43,519 nucleotides of DNA, from positions 4,521 to 48,039 of the forward strand of contig MNCI01021561.1 of NCBI GenBank assembly GCA_015680685.1. Reading direction: 5' to 3'. The position numbers and the translations under genes were made by a program. Each line of letters starts with the position of its first letter. The stretch's first letter is position 1. Positions 11,350 to 20,504 of the stretch are shown here, one piece after another. This DNA comes from Gnetum montanum (lineage: Eukaryota > Streptophyta > Gnetopsida > Gnetales > Gnetaceae). Under the pieces are notes generated by a model. The model was given only the letters and a program-made list of their open reading frames with translations, searched no databases and was not told the origin of the DNA.

Positions 11350-12267
11350 TGTAGGAATACCTCATCTAATCTCCTTGTTCTCTTTCCTACAAGTGCTGTT
11401 TGTAGATTTCCAGCTCTATGGATACATTTTAGAGGTTAAGGAGATGTCTTTCCTAGGAGTTGAGTCTTTACAAGAGGCCTTTGACATATGTAGAAGACAT
11501 TTTAAAATTTATGGAGATGTCTCTCTAGAGTGGAGACATCTCAAAGGAGTTGTCTTCCAAATTATTGGAACATCTTAGCTAGAAGAAGATGTATTACCGA
11601 TAAAGGAGACATCTCCCAAACTTAGGAGACATCTTTTTTGAAATATGTATTTTGATAAGCAACTGCTTGAGAAGGTCATATATTTGAGAGACTTATGGAA
11701 TTGTCCATTTCAATTCAAAAAATAGCTAGAAGAATTTGAAGAAAAAATAGAAACATCCTAGGATCTTTAAGTGAAGATTAAGAAAGGATTTCTAGGATTT
11801 TTGTCTTACTATGTTAATAAATAGGGGTTTTGTTTTATTTTTGTGTCAGCATGGAAAGATGAAATATCATTTAAGTTCATGTGTTAAGCTTGAGCAAGAG
11901 TGTGGGAGAGCACATTAAGTGCATATGTCATTGCAACTCTAAGGTTAATTATATAGTGCATTGATTTATGTATTCTTAGTTTTGCTTATGAGTTAAGATC
12001 TTAGTCCTAGTTGTGGAAGAGATTCTTTATTAGTTGTGTCTTGCATTTACAATAGCCATTGTGTGATTGTAGAGCCTCATGCTCTATAGTATTATTTGGA
12101 TATTTTAAGAGGTTGTTGGATATTTTGTAGGTTATGGAACCTTGTTGTAATCTTCTTTCAATAATTAAAGATAACTAGTTTTCATGTTTTCTAGCATATT
12201 ATTTGTCTTTTCATAATATCTAGATTTAGTAGGAATGAAGATGATTTTTCATTAGAGTAAACCTACT
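11350..12267 (+). repeat. 3' LTR of the gypsy element
   Basis: It starts TGTAGG and ends CCTACT, aligned with 5697-6586. It is 28 bp longer than the 5' copy. Palindromic hexamers GATGTC/GACATC occur at 11443, 11516, 11535, 11608 and 11628. A TATA-like TTAATAAATAGG follows near 11814. Confidence 0.85.
11440..11640 (+). promoter_or_regulatory. U3 array of GAGATGTCT/GAGACATCT motifs in gypsy LTR
   Basis: Five exact GAYRTC hexamers lie at 11443, 11516, 11535, 11608 and 11628, with spacings 73, 19, 73 and 20. This is a repeated pair layout. Two survive at the matching place in the 5' LTR (5790 and 5919). The array is upstream of the TATA-like motif, so a regulatory role is plausible but inferred. 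Confidence 0.4.
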
Positions 12268-13433
12268 CCATTGCACTTAAAATGATAAAAAGATTCGAGA
12301 TAGAGTTTTGTGGCTTAATACCAATATTTATATCAAAGCAAGAAAGTGATAGAACTTTTGTAAGATCTTTATCTTGTTGATTATTACTAATCTTACATTA
12401 AAAATATTTACCATCAATTATAACCTTCTTATTGATACTAGTTTTAATCTTTAAGTGAATAGTACTATTGTTAGATAAGGAAAAAGTTTTCTTACAAGCT
12501 ATGTATTTGAGCTATTTAATACTTTCTCTAGTACCAATAAAAATATACATAGGAGCATCTATCTTCTCTAGATTCTTTATTGCCATTTGATCATTTTAAT
12601 CATTGATGTTAACTTAATTTTTCATGTCTTTAACTCCAATAATTTTTTTTCTTTTCTTCAAAATATTCTTTTTGGAGTAGAAAAGAATAAGAATTAAAAG
12701 AATGCCTTTCACAATGACCAAAATTGGCCAAATATAATTCTTTTCTCCTACTTTTAATGTCAATTCCTATTTATGATTGAGAAGATTAATTTCAATAAAA
12801 AATACCTATGAAAATCAAAAGTTATAGAAATAGACTCCATATGCTTAATGGGACCAAAAAGGCTTACTATTTTCTACTCAGATTTATAAAAAATCAACGA
12901 AAGATTATATAACTTGACAAGACCTAGAATTTAAGCATAATTTTCAAATTGGACATCAAAATCTGAAGTACACTTACAAATAATCAACATTGCATGATTA
13001 TGTATAAAAGTCTCTATATTTAGAACATGTTGCATCATCCAAGTATTACCTAACTCAACAAGTTGAAGAAAATAAGAATAATATATAGCATGAAAAACTT
13101 GAATGTCATGATTTTCTATCATAGTATTTATTTGCATTATTAAAAACATAAAAGAAGAACATAAAATAACATAAAATATGTATGAACACATATTGTGATG
13201 AAAGATCAACAAAAAATAACTCATGTGCATAATTAGGAAGAACAAAAAAAAAAAAAAAGGTATCTTAGTTACATTAACATCAATAGAAGAAGACATCATA
13301 ACTTTTTCTTAGCACCTTATAAATCTATATTTTGAGAATCAACAAAAAATATCACATCGATAAAGGAAGTAGGAATTTCAAAATTAGTTGAACAAGATGG
13401 AAGTAATATAGAATCTCTCTATTCCTAAAGAAA
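12268..13433. other. Intergenic segment between gypsy element and element C, unidentified
   Basis: The - strand holds a 122-codon open stretch at 12931-13299 and, further downstream (13000-12400), a long run of weakly coding-like sequence with few stops (for example LFGPIKHMESISITFDFHR). I do not recognise it. It could be a decayed gene or retroelement segment. Homopolymers (A13 at 13246-13258) break any frame. Confidence 0.4.
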
Positions 13434-14812
13434 TGTTCTTTTTATTTCTACAAAGATATCTCCATGAACTATGTATTGAGATACTTAACACATGATCATA
13501 AATGACCTTTGGATTGATGTAACTCTCAATAAACTAATGATTATGAAAAGAAGAAGCATGAATCCTCCAACAAAATACAAACTTAGCTTACCACATATAA
13601 ACTATAAATGACAAGAAATAATGAAAAAGTAAAAATTTTTAATGTTAAAATGACTAAGTGTATAATCACAGGAAAAATGACCAAGTATGCATTATTAGAA
13701 AATAAACTAACTATAGAATAAGTTGTGAATGTTAAAAAAATTGATGTGTAAAGTATAGATAAAGAATGTAAAATATTAAAAACACTATAGTTTTGACATG
13801 AGAGAAAGGGTTTCAGTTTCCTCTCTAAGCAATGAAATTATTACATTGAAAAATAACTAAGTGTAAAATGCTAAAAATTTGACTAAATATAGAATATAAT
13901 GTAAGAGATAGAAAAAAATTTGAAGTATAGAATACAAGAGAATGAGAGTAAAATAATAATAATGAAATTTTTCAGCATGGAAGACAGATCATAAATCTTC
14001 TTGAAAAATAAAATACTATATTGATTAGATGAAGTGTTTGCCTCTTATAGAAGGACAAACTACAAATGATGGAAGAAAAAAAACGTGAATGTAATATAAT
14101 TGATAAAAGAAGCTCAAATTGTGAGAAAAATATATATTTGAAGGATGAAATTAACTTCTAGAGTGTTGGTTGATGGATGGAAAAGTTGTAGATGCAGTCT
14201 ATAGTCAATTTTAGGCTAAAGCTAGGATTTTCGCCCAAGGTTTCCATTACTGACATAGGATCTAAAAAACTTCTAACTCTAGAAAGTGATGTGAAAGCTT
14301 GAAAATTCTATCTCTAGAAATGATGTTGAAGGTGGTTGATATGCATGCAGGTGTTGTAGTGGTAGCATGTGATCATGCTCTTGATCCCTTAAAAATTTGA
14401 CCAATGCTCTCAAATCTCAAAAATTCTGATCAAATCTTCAAAGATTTAACCCTAAAAACTATGGTTGTATTTATAGTATTGGAGTTGCCAAATTTAATTT
14501 TGGGTTGCTAAAACCAAACTTGGAGTTGAGTGTAACTTCTCTGAAGTTGAAACCAAGTTCGAAAAATGTAACTTTGACCTTTGGTTTTGATGTCTAGTAT
14601 TATTTTTGATTCCTCTACGTCAATTCTAACATTTTGACATTCAATGTCAACTAGTTCTTTGATGCCTCATGTCAATCTTACTTTTGACATCTAATGTCAT
14701 TATTGATTTTAACATCCTATGTAAATTCTCTTTGATGTCTAATGTTAGTCTTACTTTGACATCTGATATGAATCACACCTAGAAAATTTTTGATTTGTGT
14801 AAGGCTCCAACA
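13434..14812 (-). repeat. 3' LTR of element C
   Basis: On the - strand it starts TGTTGGAGCC (14812) and ends AAAGAACA (13434). Its part 13434-14335 aligns with 27617-28479, for example CTTTGGATTGATGTAAC at 13507 and ATCTTTGGATTGATGTAAC near 27689. A - strand TATA box CTATAAATAC is at 14467-14476. A degenerate 24-25 bp tandem repeat fills the region just upstream of it. Confidence 0.75.
14578..14780 (-). repeat. Degenerate 24-25 bp tandem repeat in U3 of element C
   Basis: About seven units have + strand consensus TTTGAYRTCTAATGTYARTC. Exact GATGTC/GACATC hexamers occur at 14589, 14686, 14734 and 14758, with one-mismatch versions at 14616, 14636, 14661 and 14711. The array is about 100-310 bp upstream of the - strand TATA box, so it may be a promoter array. 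Confidence 0.6.
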
Positions 14813-15287
14813 CTTAATTTTTTTTTTAATTTTAGAGATTTTTAGGGATAATGGGAACTTGAGTCCATGAGTTGGATTATGTACCCAAATGATTCCCGAA
14901 AACCCTGAGGAGTTGAGAATATATCTTGTGATGATATATTTGGGGGATTTTATGCTCAAATTCTTAGGGAAGGATGTTGAAACTACACTTAGTTTTAATT
15001 TGAAGTTAACTAAAAAGTGGGTACAAGATTGCCCTCTCTTGATAGATGCTGCTAAGGTGTTAAAGGAGGGTCCATTAAGAAGAGATTAGATACTAAATTA
15101 TTGTACTTGCAAAAGAGAAAAAATTGGAAATAATTAAAGGGAAAAAAAGGAGAATATTAGGATATTGCCAATATACCAGTTATGAGGATGATGCTATGCT
15201 ACAGAAAGGGGACATGGCTAAATTCTATCCATAGGATGATTGAAAGGATGCTATTTATGATATTCACATCTTGTTCCACTCATACTC
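14813..15287 (-). other. Element C 3' untranslated region next to its 3' LTR
   Basis: The - strand A-rich run just before the LTR (about 14813-14835) is the likely polypurine tract position. A 66-codon + strand open stretch (14889-15089) lies here, but it is not recognised and is antisense to C. The last 150 bp resemble 22860-22985 on the other side of element A. Confidence 0.5.
15283..15287. other. Target-site duplication of element A, left copy
   Basis: TACTC here matches TACTC at 22698-22702, just outside the opposite LTR. A 5-bp duplication is the size expected for LTR retrotransposon integration. Confidence 0.85.
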
Positions 15288-16360
15288 TAATGAGACGTGA
15301 TTCGCATAGGTCATGATATCGCATACGCAATATTGCGGCCATCCTGATATTGCATCCCTTGTGATATCGCGTATGCGATATCGCATCGTCCCATGCGATA
15401 TCAGGTATGCGATATCATAGTGCACCATCATATCTATAAATAAGAGGCGGCTCTTCCTTGTTTGATCATCCTAGGCTAGAAGTAGAGAAAATCTAGCAGT
15501 TTGATCACTCCAGAGATAGAATATTTTCCATGTGCCCACAGTAGGAGTTCTAAAGTGAATGGATCTTTATTTGAGCAACATTGTACCTGAACACAAGTTG
15601 TGTATGGCAATAAAGACGAACTTCTTGGATAAATATTATAGGGCATGGAATAGGAATTTATTTATTGTTATTTATAGCTTTCTCTTAGTAATGCGGAATG
15701 AGTATGACTTGATTATGAGCATCTAAGGATGTGTACAGATAGTCAAGGAATGGATGCTCATCGCAATGTGAAATGAGTACGACTTAATTACGAGCATCTC
15801 AGTGTGACTACTTGGTAACCCAGTGGCATATCTAGGATCTACGCTTGGTAATCCCAGTGGTAGTCATACACCAGGATGTGTATGGACAATCAAGGAATCA
15901 GCTGCTCATCACACTTAGGCTAGATTAGCTTTCTCAACCCTTTCCTCCTAGTTAAGTACCTTAGTATGACCACTTCGAGCACATGTGTTACGCGTGGGAT
16001 CCCAGCAATGATTAGCGTTTGGTAACCATGGTTGCATCGGTTCAGGGTGTGTACGATAAGTGGGAACGGATGCTGATGCTAGGTAATTTAGACTTAGTTC
16101 ATTAGTTAGAGTTAGTTAGTTTCTCAACCCTTCACCTCGATAGCATAGGAGATAAAACATAAAAGACCATAAAAATCATATACCTTGAACTTACTTAACT
16201 ATACACTGTGACAACCACAAGTAAGTCTGGGAAGACAACAAATGATTAACCCTAAGTGTTCCATGGGGCGTGTAGGCACTTAGTCTGCGGAGTTCGACCA
16301 GATCATACATGCTACGCTTGTTTCGTATGGTTGAGTGTAGGGGTACCTCGCCACTCATCA
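15288..16360 (+). repeat. 5' LTR of element A
   Basis: It starts TAATGAGACG (the consensus TGATGAGAC with one change) and ends CACTCATCA. It aligns with 21657-22697. A TATA box (CTATAAATAA) is at 15434-15443 and a polyadenylation-type AATAAA at 15609-15614, giving a conventional U3-R-U5 order. GATATC palindromes crowd the 120 bp upstream of the TATA box. Confidence 0.93.
15305..15443 (+). promoter_or_regulatory. Element A core promoter: GATATC palindrome array and TATA box
   Basis: Exact GATATC hexamers occur at 15315, 15363, 15377, 15397 and 15411. Most sit in larger palindromes such as TGCGATATCGCA, and decayed versions (CAATATTG, GATATTGC) lie between. The TATA box follows at 15434. In the 3' LTR and in both LTRs of element B the number of motifs differs, showing that the array expands and contracts. 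Confidence 0.55.
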
Positions 16361-16361
16361 T

Positions 16362-16380
16362 TGGCACCGTTGTTGGGGAC
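16362..16380 (+). other. Primer-binding site of element A (tRNA-Asp type)
   Basis: TGGCACCGTTGTTGGGGAC lies one base after the 5' LTR. The plant tRNA-Asp 3' end predicts TGGCGCCGTTGCCGGGG, so this site has two differences, both C-to-T-like, as expected from 5-methylcytosine decay. Element B has the same site with other changes. tRNA-Asp priming is usual for Athila-like elements. Confidence 0.85.
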
Positions 16381-16501
16381 TAAGTGTTTGTGCACTGAAT
16401 AGAACATAAAGGATATCACTCACATCTTTGGGAGCCTACACAGACCTTCAGGTTAATCAAGATAAAAAATTATATAATGGTAAATTAGCATACCGATAAC
16501 A

Positions 16502-17275
16502 ATGTCTTCTTCTCATAAGAGCAACTCACCACCTAAGGACCATACACAAAACAGTCGGCAATCAAAAACACATAACCTAAATTAGCCAGTTCCTCAGCAA
16601 TATAGGGTGGAATATACTCATCCTGATGAGTATATTCCCAACTTTACCTTTATCCTCCATCAAGATGAAAAACTGCACTGGAGGTATTTGCAAGGTAACA
16701 TAGTGTTACCTCTAGATCGTGCAGTTCCAAACATGCTTCTCCATGCCTTGGCATAGATTGACATGACAGAATTATACACTAAATACATTGCAAAAGATTT
16801 TGACTCAAGGGATTATTATCCCACAGAAGGACAACATATGAGGGACTCAAGGCAGGAGAGCCAACATACACTGTTGAAGGGCAAAGGTCCGCACGTTCTT
16901 AGCGAAATAGGAGATGAGGAACCCCTTATAACGGGTTCTTTAGCAAATGATGTTTCCCCTCCTAATGATGGTGAGGAGGTGGGGTATCAGAACCTACGCT
17001 CAACGATACATATTACTAGTTCTGATCCTCATGAACACCAACTGTTCACAGAGGGAACAAAAACTTATGATAAGGACGGGCACTTAGATCGTCATCACGA
17101 TCGGGGCCAGAGCAGCAGAAGAGAAGGTAGGAAACATCATCATTGCGATGGTTCTCCTTCTTCTTCCCCTTCTTCACATCATTCACCCTCTCCTTCCACA
17201 TCTAGGCACAATCATCATGAGCATAACAGAGAGGATAAAGGTAAGAAAAATGAGAGACCTCGACGAGAGAGTTGA
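16502..17275 (+). pseudogene. Element A gag, N-terminal region (broken)
   Basis: The start is taken at the ATG at 16502 (MSSSHKSNSPPKD), because the same start and sequence occur in element B (35352 on the - strand). A stop near 16580 (TTAGCC where B has TCAGCC) and others break the frame. The longest open part is 16763-17275 (170 codons). It begins MTELYTKYIAKDF and ends in a low-complexity His/Ser/Arg-rich tract (RHHDRGQSSRREGRKHHH, then SPSSSPSSHHSPSPS). That tract is basic and probably disordered, and I infer RNA binding. It precedes the conserved capsid-like core downstream. Confidence 0.8.
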
Positions 17276-17380
17276 GAGAGAGGACAGGGGCATGAACGAA
17301 GGGAAAGTAGGGAACAACGAAGACATCACAGGTGTCATGAAAGAGATGATCATGATGAACCCCTACTTGCAACCTGAAGT

Positions 17381-18124
17381 ATGCTTGACATAACGGAGGC
17401 TATAAGAATTCCCACAAGGCATTTAAAAGATAATCGGATCAAATGCTTAGACATGAATAACATCCCACGCTTTGAAGGGGGATACAACGCTGATCCACAA
17501 CATCATTTACAGGCATTCCACGATGTCTGCGTCTTGAAAAACATAGAGAACGAGTGGCAAAAACTTAATTTGTTTTCAAGAACACTCATTAACAAAGCAG
17601 AGAGTTGGTACCAGTCCTTAGAACCAAAAACCATCAGGAGGTGGAGTATGATACTAGAACTCTTCAACGATAAGTATCAAAAATACTCCAGAGTGTCTAA
17701 TTTTTGTAAGCAGATCCAAGGATGGAAGAAAGGTAATCATGAACCCTTGGATGCTACCATGGCCCACTAATACACATTGTTACATCGTTGCCTAGGCCAT
17801 GGATACGCTCAGCGGGATCAACTTCACCACATCGTGGATGGGCTAAGGCATGAAACTAGAGGAACCCTTGGGACTTATGCCCAAGGGAGACTCTCACAAC
17901 TTAGAGCCCATGAAGTACATAGCTTGTTGGAACAAGTAGCAAAAGAAGAAGGTGAGCTACACAAAAGGGAAAGTGCAAAAGAATACAACCGTGACCCCTC
18001 CCTTTGGAAGAAGGGAGTGAAATTTTGCAATGAGGAGGATGAGTCACCACTCGAAGAGTTGGTGAACAGAAAAACCTTGCTGATCCAAAAACTAACAACC
18101 AAGGTATCGGCTAAGGTAGATTAA
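17381..18124 (+). pseudogene. Element A gag, capsid core (one stop)
   Basis: Two frames meeting at a stop near 17770 make up the retrotransposon gag domain (PF03732-like). Visible motifs are IPRFEGGYNADPQHHLQAFH, LNLFSRTLINKAESWYQSL (the LFPxSLxxxAxxWYxxL block), IRRWSMILELFNDKY, then HRCLGHGYAQRDQLHHIVDGL and LGTYAQGRL, matching the CPHHGxxxWxQxxxFYxGLxxxxRxxxDxxAxG block of Athila gag. In element B the same region is one uninterrupted frame. Gag would assemble the cytoplasmic virus-like particle. Confidence 0.9.
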
Positions 18125-18590
18125 TTGTGGGATTTCTTAGACTCTAGACTTGAAACTATCTTGAAAATCGTAGAAGAGTCTAAGGTGGAACAAAGTAGTG
18201 AAAAGGTAAGATAAAGCGGGGAGATTCAGGCCCTGCACATAAGAAGGGTAAGGGGAAAATTCCTATCTCCGATGAGGTTGTGGATTTAGACACAAACGAT
18301 GACGATGGATGTGAGATCTGCCACTATGACCATCCTAAGGGATGTTGTCCAATACAGGAGTCTGGGGTGTATGCACCTAATCCAAGACTTAATCAATGGT
18401 AGACACCCTGGAGGTTACCTTATCCCCAAGGTAACCCAAGGCAGTTCCACCAACCGTTAACGTATTTTCCAAGTGGAACTCCACCAAAATCCATCAGGCA
18501 GCATTAGCAATGGAAATACCCACAGTCATGGGGGATGCCACTGCCAACACAATAGTACCCTTACTGGTAGCCTAATCCTTATGGTTATTA
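18125..18590 (+). pseudogene. Element A gag C-terminal region with zinc-knuckle-like motif
   Basis: Following the stop near 18121, gag continues. DDGCEICHYDHPKGCCP at about 18302-18350 is a CX2CX4HX3CC zinc-knuckle-like motif, as in Athila gag proteins (CxxCGxxHxxxxC). It is followed by a Gln/Pro-rich linker with several stops. The homologous part of B is open at 33876-33337. The motif is thought to bind element RNA. Confidence 0.75.
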
Positions 18591-18591
18591 T

Positions 18592-19155
18592 GTGCAGCAG
18601 CCGGTTTCTCCAAGTGACTCTATGAGTCACACAACTCCCCAACGTCACTACCAAGTTCGAGGGTACTTTAGGAGGACTCCTTCTCCTCTAGGAGGCACCC
18701 CACATACTTACCATCCTCCAAATCTATCTGCACCTCTTCCACCTGTAGTTCCCACAACACCTCTTGCTCCAACAGTGCAAGGGGAACTCCCTACTCAACC
18801 GCAGCAACGTAACGTTGTGAGAGCTGTAAATATCCAACCTGCTGCTAGTTCTAACAACTGTAAAAAGAGAAGACCTTTCTTCAGAACCAAAAGCCCAGAA
18901 AAACTCTTGCAACAACAAGTGGTTGAGTCTAGGTACACTCCTCCATCATCTAACACTTTGGAGCACCCTTCAGTCCAACAGAGATTAACGCATACGGTTA
19001 TGTTAACGCATACCGTAACCAACTGGATCAAGGTAGGCCACCTTCCCAGGAAACTAACTGACCTTGGGAGTCCCTTAATCTATCTACAAATTTCTGGGAA
19101 TGCACCACATAAGGCTCTTCTTGACTTAGGTTCCAGAGTCAATCTAATTTCATGA
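18592..19155 (+). pseudogene. Element A gag-protease linker and protease active site (altered)
   Basis: The 187-codon frame begins with a Pro/Thr-rich linker (PSPLGGTPHTYHPPNLSAPL). It ends in the protease active-site block KALLDLGSRVNLIS followed by a stop. The aspartic protease signature is DSG or DTG. Here it is DLG at 19123-19131, while element B keeps DSG, so the catalytic loop is damaged. HTVxLTHTVTNWIKVGHLPRKLTDL precedes it. Protease would cleave the gag polyprotein. Confidence 0.85.
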
Positions 19156-19212
19156 GAGATGTATCAAGCCTAGAACCTGTCCCAACTTAAGAAGAGCAAC
19201 ATCCAACTTAAG

Positions 19213-19602
19213 TTGGCTGACCAATCCATCACCATTCCCTTGGGATTGGTGGAGGACATTGTTACCACTGTGTGTGGTTGGTCCTACCCAGCTGACTTCT
19301 TGGTGATAGAAGTTAACAACAATGAAGGGGACTTCCCAACTATAATGGGAAGGGCATGGCTAAGTATAATAGACGCATGCCTTAGGATCTGCGATCTTTC
19401 CTTGGAAATTTCTAAGATAAAAATTTATGGAAAGATCAAGAAGAGGAAAGTTCCATGCATCACATACAGTGATTCATCGGGTGATGACCTGGAGGAAATG
19501 CCTCCATGTAACAGGTGTGCCCTTGAAACTTTGAAACAAAGATGCCTGTATGTAGCAACCACACAACAAGTAGTAGACACCCCATGGTTGACAGTTGCTT
19601 GA
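19213..19602 (+). pseudogene. Element A protease, C-terminal half
   Basis: Motifs MADQSITIPLGLVEDIVTTV, YPADFLVIEV, FPTIMGRAWLSIIDA and CDLSLEI match the Athila-type aspartic protease (LADxSIxxPxGIVEDVLVxVxxxxFPxDFxVLDM...IPxILGRPFLAT). The TIMGRAWL block holds the flap-side hydrophobic-Gly-Arg signature. The frame continues about 45 codons with acidic and Cys-containing sequence, then stops at 19602. In a complete element RT would follow, and here it does not. A frame break near 19155 separates this from the active-site half. Confidence 0.9.
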
Positions 19603-19835
19603 AAGAGCAAACAAATATGCATGGAACGAACTAAGGAGACAAACCATGCCAATAACGAAGGAATAGACACACTGGAATATGAGCGTCACCAACTTCCACC
19701 CCTTAATCTAAGATCATCAATTGGGAGAAGTTGGACACTTTTAAGAAATTCAAACAAGCACTCATTATTTCGGATCTCTTCCTTTTCACTTAGTCATGGG
19801 GGATATGGCCACCTATGCTAACCATATGGGGCCCT

Positions 19836-19975
19836 TAGTTCTTTTAACATTTTTTTTACAAGTTTTTGTCTTACACATTTTTGTTTTACAAATTTCTTTA
19901 ACTTTTCTTGTTTTTGTTTTACAACTTTCTTTAACTTTTCTTGTTTTTTGTTTTACAACATCATTATACTTTTCC
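19836..19975 (+). repeat. T-rich tandem repeat of about 33 bp units in element A
   Basis: The units are variations on TTTCTTTAACTTTTCTTG followed by TTTTTGTTTTACAA. Two are long and alike (19888-19955), with shorter ones on each side. Element B has the reverse complement at 31878-32000 with a different arrangement, so the array is variable. Its open frame (19796-20002) is a by-product of the repeat. Confidence 0.7.
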
Positions 19976-20303
19976 ATTTTGTGTGTGTGTGTGTGTATGT
20001 GATCCACCTTGTAATTTTATCACCCAATAAGTGTTCAGAATGATGGTATGAACTATTTTCATGTTGATTGCTAATGTTTGGTTTTTACCTTTAAGTCACA
20101 ATGTTGATACTAAGGTATGTTTCTTTTGATATGGTAGGCAATGAGATCACTTCGTCCATCCATCCACCAGTTTCTATGGTCTCTCTCAGCTTGGAAATGT
20201 ACAATCCCTTCATAATAAGAACTTTAACGAATTGGTGACTGGGCACTTCTCAAACTAAGGAAGGACTCAAGGATTGAAAAGGGTGTGACTTCAAGGGAAC
20301 TTG

Positions 20304-20504
20304 ATGCATTTGTGTTGGCCTTTCTCTTGGATGCTTGGATGTTTTCTTCTTGAGTTTTATTGTCGTTCCGATGTTACCCAATTATCGGAAGCTAAGACAA
20401 TAAAAATAAAAAGTCTTTTCATGGTGTGGTTCTCATGCATAAAAACACAAAACAATAAAAAGAAGAAGAAGAAGGAAAGTGAGAATTCAAAGCATACCCC
20501 TTAG
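20304..20504 (+). CDS. Small conserved ORF (66 codons) in element A 3' region, unknown
   Basis: It begins MHLCWPFSWMLGCFLL, contains DVTQLSEAKTIKIKS and MVWFSCIKTQN, and ends in a Lys-rich tail and SKHTP. The homologous frame in element B (31556-31362) is also open, and the length difference falls in the Lys run and is a multiple of three. The first half is hydrophobic and Trp-rich, perhaps a membrane or signal segment. I do not recognise a family. Conservation of the frame in two copies hints at coding, but both copies may simply share a recent ancestor. No start context supports translation. Confidence 0.3.
   Translation: MHLCWPFSWMLGCFLLEFYCRSDVTQLSEAKTIKIKSLFMVWFSCIKTQNNKKKKKKESENSKHTP

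Larger units (their letters stand above)
5697..12267 (+). mobile_element. Full-length, decayed Ty3/gypsy retrotransposon
   Basis: Two similar direct repeats (5697-6586 and 11350-12267) bracket gag, RT, RNase H and integrase in the Ty3/gypsy order. Just inside the 5' LTR is a primer site resembling tRNA-Met. Coding blocks are broken by many stops and indels. The two LTRs have diverged visibly, so the insertion is old. Integrase ends in the FNVxxLxxYH block, and I saw no clear chromodomain after it. The lineage (chromovirus-like) is inferred from RT and integrase motifs. The target-site duplication is not clean: CATGA before and CATTG just after. Confidence 0.9.

Noticed and set aside
12320-12350. 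A second primer-binding-like site (TATCAAAGCA) after the gypsy 3' LTR, suggesting a tandem element
   Set aside because: Only 10 bases match, it is about 60 bp from the LTR end, and no gag follows.
12931-13299. 122-codon - strand ORF as a possible membrane protein
   Set aside because: The hydrophobic run comes from a 13-base A homopolymer and AT-rich DNA. I recognise no family and no start context.
15305-15420. Repeated GCGATATCGC motifs as a CRISPR-like or phage-type array
   Set aside because: Spacing is irregular, the units are palindromes inside an LTR promoter, and the context is a plant genome.
17875-18102. Overlapping - strand ORFs in element A gag
   Set aside because: Antisense shadows of the gag coding strand with no motifs of their own.
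19796-20007. Hydrophobic 68-codon frame and its Lys-rich antisense frame, looking like a membrane protein
   Set aside because: It is produced by the T-rich tandem repeat. The repeat arrangement and frame are not conserved in element B.
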